From positions 124,001 through 188,000 of the forward strand of contig NZ_JAHXZR010000011.1 in the NCBI RefSeq assembly GCF_019740315.1: DNA of 64,000 nucleotides, written 5' to 3'. This DNA comes from Oceanobacter mangrovi. GTDB taxonomy: Bacteria; Pseudomonadota; Gammaproteobacteria; Pseudomonadales; Oceanobacteraceae. The notes beneath the pieces were generated by a model that saw only the letters and a list, made by a program, of their open reading frames with translations, was not told where the DNA came from and searched no databases. Position numbers and translations under genes: made by a program. Every line of letters starts with the position of its first letter. Positions within the stretch are counted from its first letter, which is position 1. Shown piece by piece: positions 46,697-54,872 of the stretch.

Positions 46697-48067
46697 TTAG
46701 CGAATGCCTTCACCGGCCATGGCCTCTGGCGTGAAGGTGAAGTCGTCGTACCGATCCATCACCTTGTATTGCTCATCCGAGTCGTTCAGTACGCCGTCGA
46801 TGTACCAGGCACCAGAGATCAGATCGTAGAAACCAAAGCTCATTGGCGGCAGTGTGGCCGGAATATCCGGCATGGTGATCGGGTTGGAGAAGCCCATCTG
46901 CCAGAGATCACCGTTGGCATCCCAGTGGTCAGCCAGTACCGCGAACCAGGTATCTTCATCGACGTAATAACGACGCTTCGGAGCCAGGTGGCGCATACCC
47001 TGTTTGACGGTGGCTTCCACCACCCAGACGCGGTGCTTCTCGTAACGCATGTCTTCCGGATTGACGTGGTGGTCCATCAGGATTTCTTCTGAAGGACGCT
47101 GGAACACGCGGTTGTTGTTGTACGGAATGTACATTTCTTTCTTACCAACGATCTTCCAGTCGAAACGGTCAGTACGGCCGTTAAACACGCCGGTCTGGTC
47201 GAACATGGAGATACCGGCAGACGCAGGTGTCGGGGTATCGCAGCAGGAGTTTGGCAGCTTGCGAACACGACGCTGGCCAGTGAAGTACACCCAGGTTTCG
47301 CCCTTGCCGTTCTTGATGTTTTCGTGGCCGGTAATGGCTTCACCAGCACGGATTGGCGGGCCATAGTTCAGCAGCCGGATATTCCAGAACACGCCGTCGT
47401 AATCGTCCATAAACTCTTCGTAGTTACTTTCCTTGAAGTAATACGGCATCTGGAAATCACCGGACGCAAACACGGTCGGCACGTGTTGGCCAGCGGCAGT
47501 GGTCTGGATACCACGTACATCGACGTGGTGAGAGGCTGGACGCCAGGCCAGCAGGTGATTCCACATCACTTCTTCACCGGACTGTGGAATCGGGAACGGA
47601 ATACCACCGAACGCCTGTTTCACTTCAGAGTCGTCCAGTACGGCACTGGTGGCGTTGTTTTTGGTGTTGTCATACACCCACTGCGGCGCAGCGGCAGTAC
47701 GGTGGGTCTTGTACACCGGCACCTTGAAGGTATCCGGATACTTCTTCAGCATCGCCTTCAGACCTTCGCTGAGCTGGTCCTGATACTGCGCCATATTGGC
47801 GGCAGTAATCACCAACAGCGGCTTTTCATCGGCGTATGGATCTGGCCGTTTGCCACCATTTACAAAGCCTTTTGGCACTGTCGTGTTACCGCCAGTCCAG
47901 GCTGGAATCGAACCATCGGCGTTGGCGGCTTTTTCAGCCCCAAATGGCGTCAGGTCCTTGCCCAAACGGGCCGCCTCTTGTTGCGACACCGCTGCCGAGG
48001 CCACTCCCGCTGCCGTCAGCAGGGCACCTAACAGGGCGACTTTCATGGTTTTTGCTACGGAATTCAT
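46697..48067 (-). CDS. DUF1329 exported protein (LolA/LppX-like fold predicted)
   Basis: 456 aa. The signal peptide ends about residue 26 (AAGVASAA). The mature start VSQQEAARLGKDLTPFGAEKAANADGSIPAWTGG is characteristic of DUF1329. YDGVFWNIRLLNYGPPIRAGE and MYIPYNNNRVFQRPSEEILMDHHVNPEDMRYEKHRVWVVEAT are further conserved parts. The fold is thought to resemble lipoprotein-sorting beta sandwiches that hold hydrophobic ligands. It is 14 bases downstream of the DUF1302 gene, a pair widely seen together near genes for lipids, terpenoids or aromatics. Probable periplasmic carrier for a hydrophobic compound; inference. Confidence 0.9.
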   Translation of the reverse strand: MNSVAKTMKVALLGALLTAAGVASAAVSQQEAARLGKDLTPFGAEKAANADGSIPAWTGGNTTVPKGFVNGGKRPDPYADEKPLLVITAANMAQYQDQLSEGLKAMLKKYPDTFKVPVYKTHRTAAAPQWVYDNTKNNATSAVLDDSEVKQAFGGIPFPIPQSGEEVMWNHLLAWRPASHHVDVRGIQTTAAGQHVPTVFASGDFQMPYYFKESNYEEFMDDYDGVFWNIRLLNYGPPIRAGEAITGHENIKNGKGETWVYFTGQRRVRKLPNSCCDTPTPASAGISMFDQTGVFNGRTDRFDWKIVGKKEMYIPYNNNRVFQRPSEEILMDHHVNPEDMRYEKHRVWVVEATVKQGMRHLAPKRRYYVDEDTWFAVLADHWDANGDLWQMGFSNPITMPDIPATLPPMSFGFYDLISGAWYIDGVLNDSDEQYKVMDRYDDFTFTPEAMAGEGIR

Positions 48068-48081
48068 GTCTATCTCCCTGC

Positions 48082-49818
48082 TTAGAAGGTGCGACGGATG
48101 TTGAAGGAAATGTTGTCGCGGTCAGCCATGGCCTGCTTGTATGAGCCATGACCGTTTTCGTCGATGGTGTTGTCGACCGGACCAAAGAAGTTGGTGTAGT
48201 TGACGCCGAAGCGCCAAACGTCCAGATAGGTACCTTCCACCCCCAGGCTGAGGTCGCCGGTTTTCTCACCCATAAAAGACCCTTCGGCCAACGAGTTGCC
48301 ATGCAGGCCATACCCCAGCACCACAGGCACACTCAGATCGAGACCGGACAACACCTGACGGTATTTGGGTGAATACACCAGCCGCATATTCCAGGCATCA
48401 CGGTCACCATTCGGGTTGAGCACCCCTTGTGGACCACCTGAATCGAGATTTTCAGAGGTATAGCCACGGTCAGAAGTCACTTCACGAACGTGGTTGTAGG
48501 CAATTTCACCGAGGAAGTCGGCTTCACGAGAGAGGAAGTTCGGGCCAATGCTGGCCAGCCAGTTAATCTGAGCATGGGCTGTTTTACCAACGGCATACAA
48601 GGCCGTACCCGCGGTATTGCCACCAGGTGCGACAGCGCCGCCGGAGGCAACAGACAGATCGACCGCCGCGTCACTGTTCAGTGGAGTGTTGTAGCGGAAT
48701 GACACTTCACCGGCAAAGTTGAAGTTTCCGATTGTTCTGGTGGCAGAAGCCCCGAACGCCTTGATCCCCTCATGATAAAGCCAGCGGTAGTCACCGACCC
48801 GGGTGCGACCATCATCGTCGGCATAAGGACTGCCATTGGGGCGGACGTTAATGTTTGGAGCCTTGCTGTGATAACGGATGGCGTAAAGACCATAGTCGGC
48901 ATCATCAGTACGAAAGCGCAACTGGAAACCGAACTGACCGTTATCAGAGGCTTCCTTGTCGGCGACACGCTTGAAATACGCCGAGCCATCCGCTGCCAGT
49001 AACATTTGCTCCGCACCTTCACTGAGGAAGTCGACACTGGAGAAATAGCTGCCGGAACCCGGTAAACGAGTCTTCTTGAAGTCCAGTTGGTAATAGGCGC
49101 CAACACTGACATCGCGACTGATTTGCAGCTGACCGGAAATCTGTTCAACCGGCCGCATCAGCTCCTTGAACTGTACCGATGGCACTGCCATCGCCTTGGC
49201 AACGTCAATCGGTGCCTGACCGTTGGCAATACCGTTGCCACCAAAGAACAGCGACTCACCCCACACCATGGTGTGAGAGCCAATACGGCCAGTCAGCGAC
49301 ATATCCCCCAGTCGAACACGGCCAAAGGCAAAGTAGTCCAGCATTTCGGCACTCTGACCATGCAGATCCTTGGTGCCCTGGGTGAACTCGTTGTAGTCAG
49401 TCGACAGCGTGTTCGAGGTGGTTGGCGAATCGTTGTCGTTGGAATCCTGATACTGGCTGTCATACCAGGCCGCACCACTGAGGCGCAGACCATAGTTACG
49501 CTTGTAGATCACATCCAGTTCGGTCAACACGTCGACCCGACTGGAAACCAACCCCTTGTCGAAGTTGCGGTTACCATCGTCGGTGTTGGGCCAGTTGCCC
49601 TGGGTATCTGCCACCAGCTGGTCGTGCTGATCGGTCAGACGGTACATTGCGGAATATTTGGCCGTGGTATCCCACATGATCCGCATATCCGAACTGTTGG
49701 TAACCATAAAGGCCTGTGCTTGTCCGGCGCTGATGGCAGCTGCGATTGCAACCGCCAGCAAGGCAGGACGCCCGCAGGCGGCAGTGCGTGTTGCTGGAGT
49801 GGTTTGCCTGTTACTCAT
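48082..49818 (-). CDS. DUF1302 outer-membrane protein
   Basis: 578 aa. After a signal peptide (LLAVAIAAAISAGQAQA) the chain is rich in alternating amphipathic strands and ends in Phe (NISFNIRRTF), as a beta-barrel would. Conserved DUF1302 parts include RIGSHTMVWGESLFFGGNGIA and QFKELMRPVEQISGQLQIS. Likely an outer-membrane channel that cooperates with the DUF1329 protein encoded next. AAGGAG precedes the ATG. Role in uptake of a hydrophobic substrate is inferred from its neighbours. Confidence 0.9.
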   Translation of the reverse strand: MSNRQTTPATRTAACGRPALLAVAIAAAISAGQAQAFMVTNSSDMRIMWDTTAKYSAMYRLTDQHDQLVADTQGNWPNTDDGNRNFDKGLVSSRVDVLTELDVIYKRNYGLRLSGAAWYDSQYQDSNDNDSPTTSNTLSTDYNEFTQGTKDLHGQSAEMLDYFAFGRVRLGDMSLTGRIGSHTMVWGESLFFGGNGIANGQAPIDVAKAMAVPSVQFKELMRPVEQISGQLQISRDVSVGAYYQLDFKKTRLPGSGSYFSSVDFLSEGAEQMLLAADGSAYFKRVADKEASDNGQFGFQLRFRTDDADYGLYAIRYHSKAPNINVRPNGSPYADDDGRTRVGDYRWLYHEGIKAFGASATRTIGNFNFAGEVSFRYNTPLNSDAAVDLSVASGGAVAPGGNTAGTALYAVGKTAHAQINWLASIGPNFLSREADFLGEIAYNHVREVTSDRGYTSENLDSGGPQGVLNPNGDRDAWNMRLVYSPKYRQVLSGLDLSVPVVLGYGLHGNSLAEGSFMGEKTGDLSLGVEGTYLDVWRFGVNYTNFFGPVDNTIDENGHGSYKQAMADRDNISFNIRRTF

Positions 49819-49871
49819 CTCTGATAGGCTCCTTGTTATATTTATAGGAAAAGCCTGTTACCTGACGACCG

Positions 49872-50882
49872 TTAGCGCCAATGCGCCATAGGCAGCCCGG
49901 CAACCGGGGAGCGGAAGCTTGGCAAGCTGCTGCCTGCCAGACTGCCGATGTAAACCGTGCATAAATCCGGACCACCAAAGGTGATGCTCGCCATCATTGG
50001 GGCCAGCCTGCCCTTGCAGGCACCCATCAGATCCGGGGTGGTAGTGCCTTCATCAAAGTGCTGGTTATAAATCGCCAGCGCTTGCGGGTTGCCGTCGTCC
50101 AGCAGGGTCAACACCTCACCCTCTGGAGTCAGCGCAATCAGACGTTCATTGAGAATCAGGGTGATCCAGAGGTTGCCGTAGCTATCAAAGGCAAAACCGT
50201 CGGGATAACCACCAAGGTCGGCGGGACCGTAAATTTCACGCTCCAGCTCGTTGAGCTGTTCGTCGAAACGCACCCGGGAAATACGTTTGGCGTTGGTTTC
50301 CACCACGTAGAGCCATTCCTCATCGGCGTCGAAACGGATCTCGTTGGTACCAACAAAGCCGTCAGCGGCAATACGGATGCGGTCGCCATCAATCACACCA
50401 ACATAGCCGTCGGCGGTCTTTTCATTGATGGATATGGTCCAGGGTTCCTGACGGGTGGTAACGGTGAACCAGATGCGTCCCTGGCGATCGAGCAGACAAA
50501 AGTTCATCTTGCCGAGTGGCTTGCCATCCATGCTGTCGAACAAGAGTTCGGACTTGCCATCGCGGCTCATACGTTCAATGGCGTTGGTGCCAAAATTGGC
50601 GATCACAATATTGCCGTCGGAATCAAAAGCCAGACCGTTTGGCAGCGTTCCACCTAACATACGATCGGCAGCGGAAGCCGCCTCGGTCAGCCCGGCTGTT
50701 GGCTGCTGGGCTATTAAGGTTTGTTCGCCGTTGGGGGCGATGTGCATCACGCCACCGCGGGCATCAGCAGTCCACAGGCTGCCATCCGGCTCCGCCAGAA
50801 TGCATTCGGGACGCTGCAAATCGTGGCCGACCATTTCGATGGCAGAAGGGTCCACCTGCCAGCCGATCAATGGGTTGGTCAT
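49872..50882 (-). CDS. SMP-30/gluconolactonase family protein
   Basis: 336 aa six-bladed beta-propeller hydrolase. Visible features are RPECILAEPDGSLWTADARGG with the metal Glu, LPNGLAFDSDGNIVIANFG, FVGTNEIRFDADEEWLYVVETNAKRI, and GYPDGFAFDSYGNLWITL with the metal Asp. Family members open lactones using calcium or zinc. The ATG overlaps the stop of the amidohydrolase gene by four bases and its AAGGAG lies inside that gene, so translation is coupled. In this setting it may open a lactone formed during ring degradation. Confidence 0.9.
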   Translation of the reverse strand: MTNPLIGWQVDPSAIEMVGHDLQRPECILAEPDGSLWTADARGGVMHIAPNGEQTLIAQQPTAGLTEAASAADRMLGGTLPNGLAFDSDGNIVIANFGTNAIERMSRDGKSELLFDSMDGKPLGKMNFCLLDRQGRIWFTVTTRQEPWTISINEKTADGYVGVIDGDRIRIAADGFVGTNEIRFDADEEWLYVVETNAKRISRVRFDEQLNELEREIYGPADLGGYPDGFAFDSYGNLWITLILNERLIALTPEGEVLTLLDDGNPQALAIYNQHFDEGTTTPDLMGACKGRLAPMMASITFGGPDLCTVYIGSLAGSSLPSFRSPVAGLPMAHWR

Positions 50883-52018
50883 AACAACTCCTTACCTTGG
50901 CCAGCCACAGAGGTGGGCTGGCTTTTACAGAAATCAGAAAATTCGGGAATGGCTTCAGCTGGCAGTTGCAGCAGTCGCACCGCGTTGTCTCGCAACAGCG
51001 CGCGCCGCTCATCAGCGCTCAGGCTGGCCAGCCAGGGCTGATTCATTTCACTGCCCATGTCGAAGGGATAATCGGTGCCCAGCACCACCCGCTCGGCTCC
51101 AACCTGATCAATCAAGTGACGCAGGCTCAGCGGGGAAAACACCAGGCTGTCGAACCACAGATTGGTTTTCAGATAGTCACTCGGCAGCCGTGGTAAACCG
51201 CCCGACTCCGGCCGCACCAGCGCGCCCTTGTCGATGCGACCGCAGTATTGCGGCAGGTAACCGCCACCATGGGCAGCCAGCACCCGCAGGTTGCGATGTT
51301 GTTCAAACAGGCCGGAGAAAATCAGCCGGCTCAGTGCAATGGTGCTTTCCAGCGGCTGGCCTATCAGGTTCGACAGGTACCAGTCCTGCAAACGGTCATC
51401 GACATGACTGGTAAAGGGATGAATAAACACCAGTGCACCCAGTGCTTCGGCGGCTTGCCAGAACGGCAACAAATCCGGGTGATCCAGATCCAGCCCGGCG
51501 ATGCGGGTGGCAATTTCGACGCCCTTCATACCGGGCAATTGCATCAGCACCCGCAGCTGTTCAACCGCCAGCTGCGGGTGCTGTAAAGACACGGCACCCA
51601 AGCCCACAAAACGCTCTGGGTACTGCTCGCACAGTTCACTGATGGCCATGTTCTGCAATGCCACCAGCTCGCAGGAGAGTTCTTCATCTGCCCAATAGAA
51701 ATACTGGGATGGCGATGGACTGAGGCATTGAATTGCAACCCCGGCGGCGTCCATATCAGCCAGCCGGGTTTCAACATTGATCAGCCGGTCGAGTGCCTGC
51801 GGCATCATCACATCACGATTATGTTCAACCGATGCCTGTCCCATGTCGCCAGCGAAACCCGCCAGCTCCGCCTGAAATTCCGGCCGCTCAGCTGCCTTCT
51901 GGTTCACCATGGGTACAAATACATGGCAGTGCATGTCGATGGCACCAGCACCACAGCCAGGCTGATGGTGGTCAGCACTCAGGCCACAACCACATGTATG
52001 CAAGTGAATGGAACTCAC
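50879..52018 (-). CDS. Amidohydrolase-2 family protein (ACMSD-like decarboxylase)
   Basis: 379 aa metal-dependent TIM barrel. The HxH metal motif is in AIDMHCHVFVP; other conserved parts are FIHPF, LAAHGGGYLPQY and LGTDYPFDMG with the metal Asp. ACMSD-type members remove carboxyl groups from aromatic or muconate semialdehyde compounds without redox change. The start is GTG at 52018, with GGAGGTG just upstream; earlier in-frame starts lack such a site. The first 20 residues are unusual (HLHTCGCG...HHQPGCG), with three closely spaced Cys and several His that could bind metal. First gene of the large minus-strand unit and divergent from a LysR gene. Confidence 0.88.
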   Translation of the reverse strand: MSSIHLHTCGCGLSADHHQPGCGAGAIDMHCHVFVPMVNQKAAERPEFQAELAGFAGDMGQASVEHNRDVMMPQALDRLINVETRLADMDAAGVAIQCLSPSPSQYFYWADEELSCELVALQNMAISELCEQYPERFVGLGAVSLQHPQLAVEQLRVLMQLPGMKGVEIATRIAGLDLDHPDLLPFWQAAEALGALVFIHPFTSHVDDRLQDWYLSNLIGQPLESTIALSRLIFSGLFEQHRNLRVLAAHGGGYLPQYCGRIDKGALVRPESGGLPRLPSDYLKTNLWFDSLVFSPLSLRHLIDQVGAERVVLGTDYPFDMGSEMNQPWLASLSADERRALLRDNAVRLLQLPAEAIPEFSDFCKSQPTSVAGQGKELL

Positions 52019-52278
52019 TGGACACCTCCAGTCCCTACCGGCTCGCATCACTGCCATTGCAGCGAGAAGTACCGGTAACTGTCCCGGGGTGACTGACAAG
52101 GCCAGACAGCAGGACAGGCGTTATTGTTATTTTTTAACGGCAGGACGAGCGCTCCATCAGGTGCTGCTCTGGCCCTCACCAGGCGCCGTAGCGCGAGTAC
52201 AGGGCCATACTAAGACCGGCTTTTACCATCCACTAAATCGTTTGTTGCCATGGCAGTCATTGGTGCTGCAGATGCAAA

Positions 52279-52328
52279 GATGACAGCTATCGAGCCCGCA
52301 GATGACAGCTATCGAGCCCGCAGATGAC
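52279..52328. repeat. 22-base tandem repeat in the divergent regulatory region
   Basis: GATGACAGCTATCGAGCCCGCA occurs at 52279-52300 and 52301-52322 (first 20 bases GATGACAGCTATCGAGCCCG), with a partial third unit GATGAC at 52323-52328. The period is about two helical turns. It sits in the 597-base gap (52019-52615) between the amidohydrolase and the LysR gene. No gene was seen in the rest of the gap. Confidence 0.85.
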
Positions 52329-52615
52329 TGGGCAGAAGCCTGCAGGATGTCGTCAAATCGGCCTGGAGGCCGCGAAAAATGGGCTTTTGGGCTGGCCAGA
52401 GGGAAACCGGAGAAATGCTCGATGGATAAAACAGCGCTCACTCACGCCTGATAGAGAAAGGCCGTTAAGAGAAGAATGGCAGGTCATTACGAGCCAGCGA
52501 TCAAACTGACCGGCAGTCAATACAAGATATCGACAACATGGATAATTGCCATAAAGAGTATCCAGCAATACGATAATGGCTAACAACAAAAACAATACAA
52601 AGAAAAGAGGTGGCC

Positions 52616-53581
52616 ATGCGTTTCAATCGCTTCGACCTTAACCTACTGGTTGTACTGGATGCGCTGCTGACCGAGCGCAATATCACCCGCGCTGGCGAAA
52701 AGGTATTCCTCAGCCAGTCTGCCACCAGTGGCGCACTTGCTCGTCTGCGGGAATATTTCGACGATCCCCTGCTGGTACAGGTCGGTCGCAAGATGGTACT
52801 GACGCCGTTGGGCGAAAGCCTGATCATTCCGGTACGCGAACTCTTGATGAAGATCCAGGCAACGCTGGAAAGCCGCCCCGATATGGACATTTCCCGCGCC
52901 CAGCGCGCCCTGACCATGGTGATGTCCGACTATCCGGTTACCGTGCTGATGCCGGAAGTGTTGCGTCTGGCTTCTGAACAGGCACCCGGTATCGTGTTTG
53001 AAACCACCGCCCCGACCAATGCACCGATTGAAGAAATGGAACAGGGCAACGCCGATTTCCTGTTGCTGCCATCCAACTTCCTGTCCCCCGACCATCCTTC
53101 CGTTGATCTGTTTGATGAAGACTTTGTGGTGATTTGCTGGAGCGGCAACAAAACCGTCCAGGACAATATCAACCTGGATGAATACTGTGCCCTCGGCCAC
53201 GTGTTAGCCCAGTTCGGCTCCAAGCGTCGCCCCAGTGTTGACAGCTGGATGATGCAACGCGGCGGTATCGAACGGCGGGTAGAAGTGACGGTAAACACCT
53301 TCAGCGCCATTCCCCAATGCGTGGTTGGCACCCAGCGTATCGCCACCATTCACCGCCGGCTGGCACAGCAATGGGCGCAATACCTGCCCATTCGGATTCT
53401 CGAAGCACCGATGGAAATCCCCTCGTTCAAATGGGGCCTGCAGTGGCATGAAATGCACAATGTTGACCCGGTCACCCTGTGGGTACGTGATCTGATTGTG
53501 TCCTGCTCTGACCGGATTGCAGCCCAGTCGACCCAAACAGCTGGTCAGACAACCACTGCTGCATTGGCTACCGCGGACTAA
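52616..53581 (+). CDS. LysR-family regulator (NodD/PcpR-like)
   Basis: 321 aa. The N-terminal helix-turn-helix at about 5-65 (FDLNLLVVLDALLTERNITRAGE, SQSATSGALARLREYFDDPLL) is of the NodD/NahR/PcpR branch, whose members respond to aromatic compounds. The effector domain follows (ALTMVMSDYPVTVLMPEVLRL, WCSGNK-like turn, PSFKWGLQWHEMHN). A C-terminal tail rich in Thr, Gln and Ala is probably disordered. AGAGGTGG precedes ATG at 52616. Divergent from the large catabolic unit and so its likely activator. Confidence 0.9.
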   Translation: MRFNRFDLNLLVVLDALLTERNITRAGEKVFLSQSATSGALARLREYFDDPLLVQVGRKMVLTPLGESLIIPVRELLMKIQATLESRPDMDISRAQRALTMVMSDYPVTVLMPEVLRLASEQAPGIVFETTAPTNAPIEEMEQGNADFLLLPSNFLSPDHPSVDLFDEDFVVICWSGNKTVQDNINLDEYCALGHVLAQFGSKRRPSVDSWMMQRGGIERRVEVTVNTFSAIPQCVVGTQRIATIHRRLAQQWAQYLPIRILEAPMEIPSFKWGLQWHEMHNVDPVTLWVRDLIVSCSDRIAAQSTQTAGQTTTAALATAD

Positions 53582-53680
53582 TACGACGAATCTGCAAACC
53601 TTGCGCTGCAAGCCATACGGCTTGCCAGCGCTAACCAGCGCAGCCCACCAACAATCCCACCCACAAACCAGGCAAACTAT

Positions 53681-54718
53681 TCAGGGCACTGACGCCAGTT
53701 TTACTGCTGGAGACTCACAGCCTTGTTCTATCATCGGCCGAAACAGCTGTTCACGGGTCGCCCAATAACGCAACGAACGATTGCTGTTATTCACGGACTG
53801 ACTCGCCTGCAGCGGTAACTGCAGCACCAGGTAACGATCATCGTCCGGAGTGGTGATCACTGCGCTCAGACGGTTTTCCTGAACAGGCTGATTTGAGCCC
53901 TGCCGGAACCAGCTGGCGACTGACGTGGGTAACAACCCCTGATTAAGCAAACGACCATTACGATAGCCCTTAAGCAAGGGGTCCGGATATTGCTGTAGCA
54001 GCTTCTGCAATTCCGACAAGCGCTGCTCTGCTGGCATCGCCGCCAACAGCCCTGCCAGCCGTTCGAACTGCTGCTGTTGTTCAGCGCTGGCCGAAGCTGG
54101 CTGCCTTAGCCACAGCCCATACACCAACTGACGCTCGGCAACAAAACGGGCAACAGTATTCGCAGGCGCTTTTTCAGCCCGACTACCGTAGAGCTTCTCG
54201 AACAGCCGTTCGGCCAGCCGATCACTGTTAAACAGCCAGTGATACATGGCCTCACTCTGATACATACGCCGCAGCTGCAGGAAATATTCGTAGCCACCGC
54301 CATAACGGCCAATGTTCTGTTGCTGCTGTTGTTGATATTGCCGATCGTCTGCAGCACTGATGGCCACGCCATGCTGGCTGGCCAGCTGGCGCAAATGGCG
54401 CTGCTGACATATGTAACTGGCGGCTTGCTGATCGGGCTGGAGATGATCTGGCATGGCATGATCCGCCTGAGAGACTAATTCCTGCGCCTCAAGCTTCTGC
54501 TGCTGACGTTCGACATAGTTAAGCCAGAATCTGGCCTCGTCTTGATACACAGGCTGATTGTCCACCCAGCCCCATAGCGGAACTGAAATAACGGGCTCGG
54601 CCGTTTTCGAAGGCTGCTGTTCCGATGCAGCAGGCGCGGCCGCTACGATGTGTACCAGCAGCAGGCCAGAGATCAGCAGCAGGCAGGTCAACAGCCTGGA
54701 TTGAATCCGCTGTAACAT
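53681..54718 (-). CDS. Exported SurA-N/peptidyl-prolyl isomerase-like protein
   Basis: 345 aa. A signal peptide (LLTCLLLISGLLLVHIVAAAPAA) precedes a Gln-rich helical protein. The segment VSVPLWGWVDNQPVYQDEARFWLNYVERQQ followed by YICQQRHLRQLASQHGVAISAADD resembles the N-terminal helical domain of SurA/PpiD-type chaperones. Beyond about residue 200 helices rich in Gln and Leu follow (QQQQFERLAGLLAAM), then a short parvulin-like strand region (RLSAVITTPDDDRYLVLQLPLQ). A complete parvulin active site is not evident. AAGGAG precedes ATG at 54718. It follows the beta-helix lipoprotein gene on the same strand, with that gene's terminator between, so it may assist folding of that surface protein; inference. 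Confidence 0.65.
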   Translation of the reverse strand: MLQRIQSRLLTCLLLISGLLLVHIVAAAPAASEQQPSKTAEPVISVPLWGWVDNQPVYQDEARFWLNYVERQQQKLEAQELVSQADHAMPDHLQPDQQAASYICQQRHLRQLASQHGVAISAADDRQYQQQQQQNIGRYGGGYEYFLQLRRMYQSEAMYHWLFNSDRLAERLFEKLYGSRAEKAPANTVARFVAERQLVYGLWLRQPASASAEQQQQFERLAGLLAAMPAEQRLSELQKLLQQYPDPLLKGYRNGRLLNQGLLPTSVASWFRQGSNQPVQENRLSAVITTPDDDRYLVLQLPLQASQSVNNSNRSLRYWATREQLFRPMIEQGCESPAVKLASVP

Positions 54719-54763
54719 CGCAGACTCCTTGTTATTTTTCTTGTGGATTAGTCCTGCAAACGA

Positions 54764-54801
54764 CAAAAGCCGGAGCCGCCTGATTTCCCAGTGGCTCCGG
54801 C
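54764..54801 (-). terminator. Rho-independent terminator of the beta-helix lipoprotein gene
   Basis: Arms GCCGGAGCC (54769-54777) and GGCTCCGGC (54793-54801). The minus-strand RNA ends TTTTGTCG. It lies 72 bases after the lipoprotein stop. Confidence 0.75.
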
Positions 54802-54872
54802 CCAGGCCCCGTATGACTCAAATGAGCAACACGGGGCGGTGCCATTGGTTTTCACTCAAACAAACGCAGTGC

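Noticed and set aside
52324..52595. Short frames in the amidohydrolase/LysR gap
   Set aside because: No ribosome sites or family features; the gap is better explained as regulatory DNA with a tandem repeat.
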